This document shows positions 54,701 through 64,000 of a DNA stretch of 64,000 bases, in pieces. Location: the NCBI GenBank assembly GCA_934045905.1, contig OW203762.1:50369411-50433410 (forward strand), written 5' to 3'. A program made the translations under genes and the position numbers. The notes beneath the pieces are model-generated. The model saw only the letters and a list, made by a program, of their open reading frames with translations, was not told where the DNA came from and did no database searches. This DNA comes from Leuctra nigra. Lineage: Eukaryota > Arthropoda > Insecta > Plecoptera > Leuctridae. Position 1 is the stretch's first letter; each line of letters begins with the position of its first letter.

Positions 54701-55286
54701 AATGATTCTTGTATACCGTTTCATTGTTTTTTCTCGGAAGACAATATTGACGAGCTGCAGTTTTGGATGGCAGGATTGGTTTCGTTGCATCGGATTTTTC
54801 GTGAGATGTATTTTGTTTTGTAATTTCATTTCCTTCACTGGTTTGTAATTCAGGTGAATTTCGATACAATCTTTGAGTTTCTTTCAAACGCTGCAGTTTT
54901 ATATTAAATTCTCTGTCCGACAAATGAGTGACCTCTCCGTAATCTGGAATGCTTTCGTAAAAGTTAAGAAATGATTCGAGCGGCTCTTTGCTACTCCCAC
55001 TCGTATTGCTATGTGGTGAAATAGTGACATGTTTTGGTGACGTCATGTTGACCACTTTACATTGTTCAGGTTTGTTGTAAATCGGTGATGAGGAAGTGAG
55101 AGGGCGTTGACTCCCCACCCCCTTGAAATGTGTCGTCTTTCTTGCTCTCACCCTGTTCGTAGGACTGTCTTCGGACATGTGGGTCACATGTTTTCTCTCG
55201 TACGACGTGCAGGGCAGCTGATTCTCTGGATTCACTGGCACTTTCAGACAAGAGTGGTTGAACGAAGCACCGACATGTCTGGACAT
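48721..55286 (-). CDS. FAM161-like (UPF0564) centrosomal/ciliary protein, 6 exons, 891 aa
   Basis: Exons in transcript order: 55286-54091, 53705-53538, 53474-53247, 52908-52480, 51662-51407, 49119-48721. Phases are 2,2,2,2,0, with 892 codons including the stop. The conserved core runs from exon 2: FKANPVPLHARVPLY, PFSFVKRDE, FRAKPVPRNLFG, then RKIRAEELLKSSSLPPSM, IPNFSKSHEMLR and the coiled coil RQRLEREAAELQAEVKKQEE. This is the UPF0564 pattern of FAM161 proteins, which in vertebrates bind microtubules at centrosomes and ciliary bases. Exon 1 has three tandem copies of YKEKHGLLSSPQEL-type sequence, and the C-terminus has a run of 14 Glu broken by Val. The start was set at ATG 55286, but the frame is open upstream. 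The end of exon 5 is duplicated in the following intron. Confidence 0.78.
49317..49710. mobile_element. TA-flanked foldback element, copy 3 (truncated)
   Basis: The left end ta + ccgggtggcgaaaaaaaaat is followed by the same body as 10407 and 13113 (ttacagctgttcaaatttgg, cggagctcaaatagcgcgcg). The right arm is shortened and the terminal ccaccc is not found. Confidence 0.7.
49829..50063 (-). repeat. Two tandem copies of the exon 5/donor region of gene E
   Basis: Two copies of about 117 bp (cctgttcact at 49831 and 49948) match the 3' end of exon 5 and its donor (51389 onward). Each contains the final ~85 coding bases and GTGAGA. Neither has an acceptor. They lie in intron 5, separated from the true exon by the 1.3-kb palindrome. 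Confidence 0.9.
50065..51384. mobile_element. Giant palindrome (foldback element), 1320 bp
   Basis: The left arm begins ggctcattccattctacttc and the right arm ends with its inverse. The arms of about 650 bp are nearly identical (for example ttaaagatggcgcggacggg and its inverse near 51220). The centre is near 50725, at the gcacctggaaatgcacgcg stretch. A possible 4-bp duplication is acca. There is no coding capacity. It sits in intron 5 of gene E, right beside the exon 5 donor. Confidence 0.92.
51983..52191. mobile_element. TA-flanked MITE, 209 bp, second copy, intron 4 of gene E
   Basis: The ends cactcggcacaacaaaaatt and cacttggaacatctaaaatt, TA on both sides. The body closely matches 12001-12210 (gaatgactgctggtcatgtt, gagatctcttggactgact). 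Confidence 0.9.
52194..52305. mobile_element. TA-flanked MITE, 112 bp, abutting the previous one
   Basis: The ends caagcgtggaataaag and (inverse) caggggtggaataaagac. TA lies at 52192-52193, shared with the neighbour, and at 52306-52307. The inner arms tctctctctgctcc / cagagagaggcag also pair. Confidence 0.8.
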
Positions 55287-55687
55287 CGTACAAAACACTT
55301 GTCGTCTGCAATCTTCGTCGTAAGAAAACTGTTGATATACTTAGCAACTGAGGGTTGTGTTGATCAATAAATCATCTTCACTACGCAAAAGAAATGTGGC
55401 ACTAACACCACTTAAAACAATCTGTGCATGTCTATACATTTTTTCAATTCTGACAGTAATATCTAGAAGTAAGGTGCATAAAAATTAAGGTGACGTGATC
55501 ACCTGTTCAAATGACTACATATTTGAAAATTACACATGTTAAAAATCGATCGCGTCCCCGTATCCATGGTAACCCCTATTGCATTCACTGATTGGTCAAT
55601 AGAGTCAAGGTCACACCTGTACATATCAAGAAGGCGGAGAAAAGTTCGGTTTGCACAGAAGGCAGTGGAGTGTCGTCAACAACAACA
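55287..55687. promoter_or_regulatory. Divergent promoter region between gene E and COQ6
   Basis: Gene E (-) and COQ6 (+) start codons are about 400 bp apart, head to head, with no transposon between. A candidate acceptor tatatcaacag near 55333 on the minus strand would place part of the 5' UTR of gene E here. No TATA box was identified, as expected for housekeeping-type genes. Confidence 0.45.
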
Positions 55688-56551
55688 ATGGCGCCTGTAG
55701 CAAATGTCAACAAGTGTCTGAGAGTTGCTTTACCATTTCTAAGTCATAAAAATACAGTATTTCAAAATTGTACCACGACATTCATTCGCAGTATTCACGA
55801 CCACACCGAGAAATCAGATAATGGACCAGATGGCTCGTACGATATTGTCATTGCTGGCGGTGGTATGGTCGGCACAACCCTGGCTTGTAGTCTAGGTTAG
55901 AGGTTCATTATTTTACTTCTGCCTGCTAATAATCTATATCAATATGAAGTCTGTAACTTGTACCTAGTGTAATGACATTGACTCCATATATTTACAACCA
56001 ATTTCGATTATAGGTCAAAACTCGAAACTGTCTCAGAAAAAGATACTGCTCTTGGAAGGCAGTCCCGAACAACATTGGCAACTGACAGAAAAATATAGTA
56101 ATCGTGTAGTTGCGTTAAACCCTCATACTAAAGCTCTCTTAACAAACATTGGCGTCTGGAACCACATCACTAATGCAAGATGCAGGTCTGTCAAGAAAAT
56201 GCAGGTGGGTTTGACGACGATCCTTAACCTCACAAATTGTAGATGACACAGCAATTTGTACCTAGGTACATACAAGACATTATCTTTTGGCAGGTGTGGG
56301 AAGCTCTTTCTGATGCACTTATAACCTTCAATCATGATGATTTGTGTCGTGATATTGCCTACATAGTAGAAAACGATGTTCTCCTCAATGCAGTCACAAC
56401 ACGAGTCAAAGACTTATCGAGCAATGTGACAGTGATTCATCAGGCGAAGATCAAGAACTATGAACTCCCGCAAAGAGATGGAGCCGGTTCATCCAAAAGC
56501 AATGTGAGGATTGAAATGGAGGATGGCAGAAAATATTCATGCAACTTGTTG
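55688..56551 (+). CDS. Coq6: Ubiquinone biosynthesis monooxygenase COQ6, first three exons (partial)
   Basis: Exons: 55688-55895, 56014-56204, 56294-56551, phases 1, 0, then an open GTAAGT donor. They encode about 219 residues. The first 55 residues are a basic, acid-poor mitochondrial leader. Then comes the FAD-binding fold DIVIAGGGMVGTTLACSLG, KILLLEGSP, YSNRVVALNP and YIVENDVLLNAV, which match COQ6 flavin monooxygenases. Role: mitochondrial inner-membrane hydroxylation of the coenzyme Q ring (C5), with FAD. The next part of the family (the GADG motif, later GDAAH) was not found between 56552 and 64000. Either a very long intron spans the TRPA gene on the other strand, or the gene is broken. 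Confidence 0.85.
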
Positions 56552-56839
56552 GTAAGTCTACTTTAACTAACCCTAGGACAACAATAATGTATGTAATAAT
56601 TTATTGAGCACATAAAATAGGTACATAATTGGTCTTTATTCAACAATCGAGTAGTTGATCTTCCATACATCCATCTCTTCAGCTGCTTCACCTCTTCACC
56701 GTTTACCTACTTCTTCTTAAGTTATTTGTAATAGGTAGTCACATAGTTGTGCTTCAATATCAGTTGTAATATTGGACGAACATCCAAGCATTTGCTTTTT
56801 AGCTGAGGAAAAACCACTGAAAAAACATTCTCAGCAGGG

Positions 56840-56994
56840 GGCCAATTCTTGAGTTTTCATGTTTTGAAACCATGTGTGGTTTCATTGTTTAAAACGTAAA
56901 AAAGTTGAAGACTAAGCAATAGTTGTCAACTTTTTTACGTTTTAAACAATGAAACCACACATGGTTTCAAAACATGAAAACTCAAGAATTGGCC
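56840..56994. repeat. Inverted repeat with about 70-bp arms
   Basis: Arms start ggccaattcttgagttttca and, inverted, the same. They run through accatgtgtggtttcattgt to aaaaaagttg. The spacer is about 14 bp. Confidence 0.9.
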
Positions 56995-57736
56995 TCCTGG
57001 ATGTAATCTTGATTCTTGTCTTTCAATGTCATTACTTCACGAATTCTCTTTCTTGAATTAAAAGCGAGTTTATTCTTAACGAGCGTCTTGAATGCTTTTA
57101 AACTTAGGGTCTGCTCTTCTGTTGTTGTTGTGTTGTACGCTAGTAAGGCTGAATAGGAAAAAAGTTCCTAGAAAAAAAGGGGAAAAAAGAGTTCTACTAC
57201 CTAGGTACTAGGTAGGTATCGACGTATTGGCCAGAAATTAAATGTCTCAATATGTTAAATGTAGGCTAAAAATTGATTTCAAATTGATGCATTTCAAAAC
57301 CGGATCGGATACCTACAGAATTATGTGCATAAATTCTAGATGTATTTTATATGTAAATAATACATAATAATACATAATACATAATACTACATACCTACGC
57401 AAGTTTCACATACAAGTTGTGCCACCCTATAATCACCCCAATAGCATTTGTATTTTTTTATATATTTTTTTACACTAATTGTTTTTAACTGATAAATTAA
57501 TAAGTTTTGGATGTTGAATTCTCCCTCGAAAAGGGCATAGTGTGCACTATATACTATATACTTGATGTCACATATACTTGTGTCATCACTGAACAGGAAT
57601 GAAACGTGGACCAAGTAGCACTGGGCCAATCGCTGGAGTCAGTCACGCTGGCTAAACCTGTTCTGTGACTTCAAGTTTATCAGATTGCGTTTTCAACGGA
57701 GAGTACATTTGAGCCATTAATGTTCAAGTGACGCTA

Positions 57737-57912
57737 CAGTCGGGGCGCCGAGTGTTTGAACTCTCACCAGATGGAGCCACTGTCACTTACTCTGTTAGGC
57801 GGAGAAAGACAACATTGCAAGGTGAGCGCGCAATGAAGTCTTTCTCGGCCTAGCAGAAAAACTGCCTTACAGCGCATTCTGTTGAGAGTTCAAACACTCG
57901 GCGCCCCGACAG
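57737..57912. mobile_element. TA-flanked MITE, 176 bp
   Basis: The ends cagtcggggcgccgagtgtt and ctgtcggggcgccgagtgtt continue as tgaactctca. TA lies at 57735-57736 and 57913-57914. Tc1/mariner-like by target. Confidence 0.9.
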
Positions 57913-58363
57913 TACATTAAGTTGCACCATTGAATTTATAGTAAACAAATTCTACGTGTACCTCCATGTGGGGCCTTCAGTGGAGTAGAAAAGTAGAAGG
58001 CTTTTACTGATAATGGATTAGGAATGATTCAACTGAATCAATTTATCTCTCACTTGATAGAGTATTTCTTTAAGTCAAAAGGTGTGAGATCCACTCGAAA
58101 TGCCAAGTGGGCCGTGTTATGACCAATCAAAGTTGGTACCTAAATAGCCTACCTGTAGGTAGGTGGCTTCATTTTTAGAATTGGGTAATCTTCGATTTAC
58201 AGTTATGACACATAATTTAATGCAAGGGATTTATTTATTCAAACAGTAATTAATAATTTTTCTGTAAGATTTACAATATCCATATACCTATCCCTAAAAC
58301 GTATTGTGCATTATACTGGAAGTAAAGCATAATTTTTCAAATAATTAGTGTTTAACATAAATG

Positions 58364-58864
58364 GACTAGACCTACACTTCCTCCGCCCCACCACTGGGAA
58401 GGGCGTCATCTTACCATATCTTACAATGCTGCCAATGCTAATCCTTGAAGCACAAAAAGTCATCAGAATTACTACCACAAGCGCCATCTTCCACGTGACA
58501 ATGGAAGTAAATAATTAGTCGATGGCTAAGTCGATATAATATTATTGTCATGATTCGTATAGTAAACGCATTAAATACGTAAAATGTAATTAAAAATACA
58601 TTTGTTTATGCATTTGTATATTTTATTGATAAATATGTACGTATATATTTATATAAAATATTTAAATATTTAGATTATATATACGTAATCTCAATAATTT
58701 TCTCAGTACGTAATTCTCTCAGTTCCCACCACCACAGCATTTCAGGAGCGCTGCGGTTCGTAACTCCGATTTTAGAACGATTCGTATTGGCCATTTTCAG
58801 ACCGCGAAAATCTTGAAGTTGACGCTCTTCCCAGTGGTGGGGCGGGGGAAGTGTAGGTCTAGTC
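58364..58864. mobile_element. MITE, 501 bp
   Basis: Inverted ends gactagacctacacttcctc and gactagacctacacttcccc continue through cgccccaccactgggaag. The middle is AT-rich and non-coding. Confidence 0.88.
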
Positions 58865-58870
58865 TCTTTA

Positions 58871-58986
58871 GGCTGCATTTCACCAAGATTCCAAACCCGG
58901 GTTGGAGGCGGTAAACCTGGTTTAGAGGCTCCTAAACCAGGTTTACCGCCTCTAACCCGGGTTTGGATTCTTGATGAAACGCAGCC
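58871..58986. mobile_element. PIF/Harbinger-like MITE, 116 bp
   Basis: The arms ggctgcatttcaccaagatt and ggctgcgtttcatcaagaat continue as ccaaacccgggtt and gcggtaaacctggtttag. TTA flanks lie at 58868-58870 and 58987-58989. Confidence 0.88.
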
Positions 58987-59175
58987 TTAGTGTAACATAT
59001 TCACAATATCATTTGTTACGAATCTATAAATAGATTTTCAACTCAAGTGTGCAGTTGAAATTTGGACACAAATTTCTTTCCTGATTGGAAATATTTAATT
59101 TTTTAGCATCGCTTGTCCGATGTACCGGTATTGAATATTGTTGCATCACATGAGGGCTTATCGTAACTAACGCTA

Positions 59176-59302
59176 TAGACCACATTTTAAATGATCTAGT
59201 TAGCTCTGCTTTTCAAAAAATTTCTTATATATGAGGATCACGGTACTGCATATGAAATTTTTTGAAAAGCAGAGCTAACTAGATAATTTAAAATGTGGTC
59301 TA
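59176..59302. mobile_element. Small inverted-repeat element, 127 bp
   Basis: Arms tagaccacattttaaatgat and tagaccacattttaaattat continue through ctagttagctctgcttttca and aaaaaatttc. Confidence 0.85.
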
Positions 59303-60719
59303 TTGATTGACCAGTGACCATAATTAGTGTATTACTAGAAGAATATTACATAGATATTAAATAAACTAGAATATTATAAATCATAATGGATTTACAGCAA
59401 GGTTCATCCAGAATTAATTAATAAGTTCAGTTTCAGTTTATCTTCTTTATTTGCATTTTAAACTGTTCCCTAGTCTGGGTCAATTACCTACACTTTAAAG
59501 TGATGATGCTCATAGTGATACACTAGTGATGCATAGTGATCTATAGTCTAGATGAATAAATAAGATCTAATCATTAATTAGTAATTACTACATAGGTACC
59601 TACTTTTAAGAAAAATTACACAACCAAACTTAAATTAAAATCACAGGAAAGGATGATGGCAGTAAATTTTTTATTAATTTATTGCTATTCTTAGAGATTA
59701 TAAAGGCCACAAATATATTCTTACTGTTAACCTTCAATATTTATAATTTGTATTAATAATATGAAGGCCATTACGGAACCATGAATTACTTCTTATTCCA
59801 AATAGGTAACTTACCATAGTAGGTCCATTTACCTACCTACAACATTGTACCTACATTACCATTCTTTGAACTGCTATGCAACTATAGTATTTTGCTGTGC
59901 ACTAATGGTCTTTGGTTGAAACAGCTTCTATCTCAAAAAATAACTGGAGGGATCTCCGAATTTCACTTCTGTATAGAAATCGTTAAAATTTCACATATAA
60001 ATAGATTTTTATGTTCTGCGTCATAATATGTCGAGAAAAAGTGGTCAACGTGAACTAATTTTCGAGATATATGGCTTCAAAGTTACAGCTTTTATCTCAG
60101 TTAAACAGTGCGACCATACGGAAAAAGTCATGCTGATATTTTTAAAAGCGTATATTGGACTGCTTTCCCGCGTATTTTTTTTTTTGAAAAACTACTATAG
60201 CGTGTATCAGATGCAATATTTTATTATAACATTTTTAAATGTATTCCTTCGTGGACGTTTTACCGAGCTATGAGGGTTTTACTACTTTATTTTAACGTTT
60301 TTCTATCTGAAAAGTGCAGTTTTACATGTAAAATTGTGTTGCCATGGTGAAACGGCCTTCTAGAAATGAGAAATTCTTTGCAAATTTGTAGAAATTTCCA
60401 GAAGACCGTGATTATATCACTTATCCCTCCTTAAGGGCGGTCATATATTTTTTCCCGCCAAAAGCGATTTGGAGCGGTTTTCGAGCGAAATACAAAATAT
60501 AAATAGGTACCTATATTTAACAAACGGTTATGAATATCAAAACTAGCCAGCCTAGTTATGAATTTAATAATATTTGGATTTCAACGTTAAAATGTCAAAT
60601 ACATGTATTGAACCTTTATCTACATTTTCATTGCTTACTGTCATAACTTTGCTCATACTATGCGTTCAGTATGTGTCGGGCACGAAAACACTATAAGTAA
60701 ATATACGGACTGTTTTCGT

Positions 60720-61408
60720 CAGGGGCGGATCTAGCCTCTTGTCATGGAGGGGGCGATTTTGGAAAATATGAAGGGGGTCTAGTAGAATCCCCAGCCACGG
60801 GCGTCCGCAGAATTTTTGCCAGGGGGTGGAGGTAATGCAAGGAAAACAATTTTCCCACGTACTAAGGGGGGCGTGGGGGGCAAGCCCCCCACCCTGCCCC
60901 GCAGGGCGTTTTTTGGTTTTTGGACACTTTGAATCAAATTTTGAGACGTTATGAGGTGTATTTTGTTGAACAATTCATTATTTTTTAAGCTTGGACACTT
61001 TGGGGTAGTGCCGCCACCTTGCCCCGCAGGTTATTTTTTGGTTTGTTGACACTTCGAAATAAATTTTCTGCGTTTTTTGTTTAGAAAATGAAACTATTTG
61101 TAAATAACACCGCCAAATTTGTATGCTATCCTGACATCCTTGCCCCCAGTCACCCCCGTGGACGCCCATGCTCTCAGCCGCCAAATGCCTATCGCCGAAT
61201 GCAATTTTTTTCGAAATATTGAAAAAACATTTAGTTTTAAGGTACTTTTAGAGCAAAGATAAAACCTTGCCAAAAAACAAGTCATGATTACGATATTTTT
61301 GTAAATTTGACGAAATGAAAAATCAACCTGCTGATCTTAATAGAAGGTGGAGGAGGAATCATGGGGGGGGGCGATCGCCCCTTCCGCCCCTCCCTGGATC
61401 GGCCCCTG
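60720..61408. mobile_element. hAT-type MITE, 689 bp, nested
   Basis: The ends caggggcggatctag and (inverse) caggggccgatccag. The exact 8-bp duplication gttttcgt lies at 60712-60719 and 61409-61416. It is nested in the TTAA element. Confidence 0.92.
60796..61170. mobile_element. Second hAT-like MITE nested inside the first
   Basis: The ends cacgggcgtccgc and (inverse) catgggcgtccac. The flanking octamers tccccagc and ctctcagc are only partly alike. Its inside repeats ccttgccccgcagg + ttttttggtttg, like the 3814-4210 element, which suggests related families. Confidence 0.65.
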
Positions 61409-61617
61409 GTTTTCGTGCCCGACACATACTGACCACATAGTAGGAGCAAAGTTATGACAGTAAGCGATGAAAATGTAGATAAAGGTTCAATACCTGTCAC
61501 CTCGGTCTTGCTTTTTCGATATTCATAACCGTTTGTTAAATATAGTCGTTTATATTTTGTATTTCGCTCAAAAACCGCTTCAAATCGCTTTTGGCGGGAA
61601 AAAATATATGACTGGCC

Positions 61618-63723
61618 TTAAGTTTGATAATAGTTTCCCTGATGGAACTCGTCTTGCATCAAAGTTATCTGATGTTTCAGTTGTTTCAGTTTTTCTTGCA
61701 TTTCTGCTTCATGCTCCTGAGACTCTTCCAAAAGAGCAGACATTTGTGAGAAAACTTCACTTATTTTTTGATCTCTTTCTTGCCTAATTCCATGTATAGG
61801 GCCGCCTCGATTGAATTTCATTGGAGAGCAGTAGCTGTGTGCGTGAGGGTGATGATTGTGATGATTGTGTGTGCGCTCGCTTCTTGTCGATCCGTGTTTC
61901 ATTTGATTCTTTGGTTTGTCTTTTCGCTCGGCCACAAGCTGAAATGCACTGTTGATCAGTTCACGTGGGACTCGTTTCTCTCTGGGATCGTTTGGGCGTA
62001 AGTACAATGCCCAGTGATAAGAAGAGGTCAGTAACAAGGCACTGCGCTGACATATTTTTAGTAGTTTTTGAGGGAGGCAAAAAAGTAGTCGTGAAAAGAG
62101 CATACTCTCCAACCGAGCTACCAATTGAGCTTGCCGAACCAGCCGATCTAAGCCTGCAGATTGCTGCAGCCCCTGAATGTCGCTAACTGCCAGACCAACA
62201 AGAAGATTAGTCAGTATTACGGTCACGAGGAGGACAAATGCCAGGAATATAAGATGTGATGTGTATGGGTAGAGGATTTGAGTTTGACCATCATCTCCAT
62301 AGAAAATATCTTCAAATTCCAACTCTCCTGACATCATAATTACAGTTTTCATTAACGCTAGAGTCGTGGTTTGAAATGATTTATAATTTGGAAACAACAC
62401 ACCGAAACTGAGGCCAAATGCAATTAGAAGACAGCTGTAGGCAAGAAGGAACTTTGAGAAGTTGACGGCAACTGTGGTGAACATCTGAACGTAAAGGCCG
62501 AACGTTGGGAATCTGCCAACGAGCATCATGAGCTCCAGCCAAGCGAGGAAGATGCCAATAGCTGCCACGTGATGTTGCCACTTGAGCACATCACATGTGA
62601 CCGTGTTGAAGAAACCTTTGGGATGGAAGAGGCAGAGGAACGTGCAAATAATGATCAGCCATTGCAGCCAGTTCTCCCAGTAGTGAATGTATCCCGTCCA
62701 TCCATGGCACATTTGAAATACTTCCTTCACTAGTAATATAATGTTGACTATGAGTAGCAGGATTCCAGCAATGTTTGTCACCCATGGGATTGTCGGCTTG
62801 TTGAAATCACTTGATGACATGGTCGAGTTTGCCTCAGATTCTGTGCCTAACGTTGAGTTACACATTTTGAAGAACAGTCCCATAATATAAGTAGAGAATA
62901 ATAAGACGAATATTGTATGAAACACAAGACTAAAGATAAAGAACTTTCTGATGCGACGCCATTTTAGGAACAGAAACGTCTCGCAAAGCGGATGTTTCAA
63001 AATGTGACGTTGGCCCACTTCAATGAATGTCAGAAGTAGTTCGCTTTCCCCTCGCTCCACACTCGGCACCAAGATACGGAAGTCAAGCTTGAGTTCGCAG
63101 TCCACATCGCCAATCTCATGATCGTGCAACTTGACGGCAGCGTCGAGGTTTGCAATGAACCTTGGAAGAACGTCCGGCGTCCGGCGAACAATGAATGATA
63201 ACGCCGAAGCACCGCCCTTTGTCTTCACAGTCACATCTCCGCCATATGTCAGGAGTAAATACACACAGCTGGAGAACTCGTTGAGTGCCGCGATGTGCAG
63301 AGGCGTGTAACCGAACTTGTCAGCCTTGTTGACATGAGCACCCGCGTCTAACAGCAGCTTGACACACTCGCACGAACGACTCACTTTCACAATGGAGCCA
63401 TGTAGTGGTGTGCGGCCATCTTGGTCTTCACTATTGGGGTCTCCGCCTCTCTTCAGCAGGAGCTCTAGAGTTTCTGCAGACTGCGAGAGAGCGGCTAGAT
63501 GTAGCGGAGTCTGCAGTCGGTTGTTGGGAACATTGGCTTCGGCTGCTGCGTCTAGAAGCAAGCGAGCGCACTCTGCGTTGCCGTCTTCTGCTGCCAGGTG
63601 AAGAGGCGTGACTTTACCCGAACCGAACTGCACTCGTACTCCGGCCCCGTACTCTAGCAGCAGCTTGATGCACGCTGCCGAGCCTTGAGCTGCAGCCACG
63701 TGGAGTGGAGTCTCGGTGAACAC
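61618..63723 (-). CDS. TRPA-family channel, pyrexia-like, 3'-terminal exon (701 aa, partial at 5' end)
   Basis: A single long exon follows an acceptor gtgattgcag (phase 0). Residues about 1-190 are ankyrin repeats (TPLHVAAAQG, TPLHLAAEDG, TPLHLAALSQ, TPLHGSI, TPLHIAALNE). Six membrane segments follow from about residue 262 (FFIFSLVFHTIFVLLF) to 510, with pore loop GELEFEDIF between S5 (FSKFLLAYSCLLIAFG) and S6 (LIFLAFVLLVTVILTNLLVG). The cytosolic tail is His-rich (HNHHNHHPHAHS) and ends in a coiled coil. Family knowledge: insect pyrexia is a heat-gated cation channel in the plasma membrane of sensory neurons. Assignment to pyrexia rather than another insect TRPA is by overall layout and the LFLKWRRIRKFF stretch. 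The 5' exons lie beyond 64000. The TAA stop is part of a TTAA insertion site. Confidence 0.85.
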   Translation of the reverse strand: MFTETPLHVAAAQGSAACIKLLLEYGAGVRVQFGSGKVTPLHLAAEDGNAECARLLLDAAAEANVPNNRLQTPLHLAALSQSAETLELLLKRGGDPNSEDQDGRTPLHGSIVKVSRSCECVKLLLDAGAHVNKADKFGYTPLHIAALNEFSSCVYLLLTYGGDVTVKTKGGASALSFIVRRTPDVLPRFIANLDAAVKLHDHEIGDVDCELKLDFRILVPSVERGESELLLTFIEVGQRHILKHPLCETFLFLKWRRIRKFFIFSLVFHTIFVLLFSTYIMGLFFKMCNSTLGTESEANSTMSSSDFNKPTIPWVTNIAGILLLIVNIILLVKEVFQMCHGWTGYIHYWENWLQWLIIICTFLCLFHPKGFFNTVTCDVLKWQHHVAAIGIFLAWLELMMLVGRFPTFGLYVQMFTTVAVNFSKFLLAYSCLLIAFGLSFGVLFPNYKSFQTTTLALMKTVIMMSGELEFEDIFYGDDGQTQILYPYTSHLIFLAFVLLVTVILTNLLVGLAVSDIQGLQQSAGLDRLVRQAQLVARLESMLFSRLLFCLPQKLLKICQRSALLLTSSYHWALYLRPNDPREKRVPRELINSAFQLVAERKDKPKNQMKHGSTRSERTHNHHNHHPHAHSYCSPMKFNRGGPIHGIRQERDQKISEVFSQMSALLEESQEHEAEMQEKLKQLKHQITLMQDEFHQGNYYQT

Positions 63724-64000
63724 CTGCAATCACTTCGTTGTCAAGATCCTGACATTGCATCGTACAAACATGACCAGGCGTCACATGGGTTCAGTTCTAT
63801 AAGAAACACATCAATGTGCAGACACTTGTGCTACCCAGATGCTTCCTCTAGCAGATTTTGAATCTTGGAGAAGATTGGTTTACAGATGCTGAGAGAGACA
63901 ATTCAAGTATTAAAGATCAATTCTAGCAGACAGTGAGAGAAGAGTTAACACTGATGTGAAATTGGATACTTCTTCGAATGCTGATGAACTTTGTGTCATC
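63724..64000. other. Intron of the TRPA gene (to the right edge)
   Basis: No coding exon is visible in these 277 bp on the minus strand. The upstream ankyrin-repeat exons must lie to the right of the window. Confidence 0.5.

Larger units (their letters stand above)
56552..60434. other. Non-coding region after COQ6 exon 3
   Basis: No exon was found on either strand. The region is AT-rich and carries at least five inverted-repeat elements, listed separately. If COQ6 continues beyond the window this is intron. Confidence 0.45.
60435..61617. mobile_element. piggyBac-type (TTAA) MITE at the TRPA stop codon
   Basis: The ends gggcggtcatatattttttc and ggccagtcatatattttttc, with tetranucleotide TTAA at 60431-60434 and 61618-61621. 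The arms continue with gcgatttggagcggtttt, aaacggttatgaatatc and gaacctttatctacattttc, more than 200 bp in all. A hAT element (60720-61408) is nested in it. The right TTAA contains the stop codon of the TRPA gene. Confidence 0.88.

Noticed and set aside
60028..60273. 81-aa ORF (+)
   Set aside because: No family, low-complexity composition and no splice or promoter context.

Overview
This is a eukaryotic, almost certainly insect, nuclear window. Genes are split by GT-AG introns that join in a consistent phase, and four CLIP-domain serine protease genes, a FAM161-like gene, a COQ6 gene and a pyrexia-like TRPA channel gene sit among very many transposons. The style (large introns, dense short inverted-repeat elements, CR1-type LINE, Ty3/gypsy element) suits a hemipteran, but the species is inference.

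Layout. 1-3.0 kb: intron and last exon of a protease gene that enters from the left (A'). 5.4-11.9 kb: complete CLIP protease gene A (+, 391 aa), whose last exon is a near-identical duplicate of A'. 14.1-21.1 kb: gene B (-, 402 aa), a CLIP protease homologue that has lost its catalytic Ser and Asp. 22.3-28.7 kb: a 43-bp minisatellite split by a near-intact CR1-type LINE. 29.7-36.2 kb: gene C (+, 359 aa). 38.1-48.2 kb: gene D (+, 356 aa), carrying a Ty3/gypsy element in intron 1. 48.7-55.3 kb: FAM161-like gene E (-, 891 aa). 55.7-56.6 kb: first three exons of COQ6 (+), divergent from E. 61.6-63.7 kb: 3' exon of a TRPA channel gene (-).

All four proteases share one plan: signal-peptide exon, CLIP-domain exon with activation site, His exon, Asp exon, Ser exon, with intron phases 1-1-2-1. 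This points to a tandem-duplicated family of the kind that acts in extracellular haemolymph cascades (melanisation or Toll). A and C look like trypsin-type enzymes. D has a full triad but a changed S1 pocket. B should be a non-catalytic cofactor or decoy.

The most unusual structure is in gene C. The intron 4/exon 5 boundary is amplified as 42 head-to-tail 73-bp units over about 3.07 kb. Every unit carries its own branch-point-like sequence, pyrimidine tract, AG and the first coding bases of exon 5, so 41 complete decoy 3' splice sites precede the real one. Single-base variants reveal a 15-unit higher-order duplication. Tandem arrays also abut 3' splice sites in genes B and D, and gene E has duplicated 5' splice sites. 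Many transposon insertions have readable target duplications, including one exactly on the stop codon of the TRPA gene and one about 70 bp upstream of the start codon of gene A.
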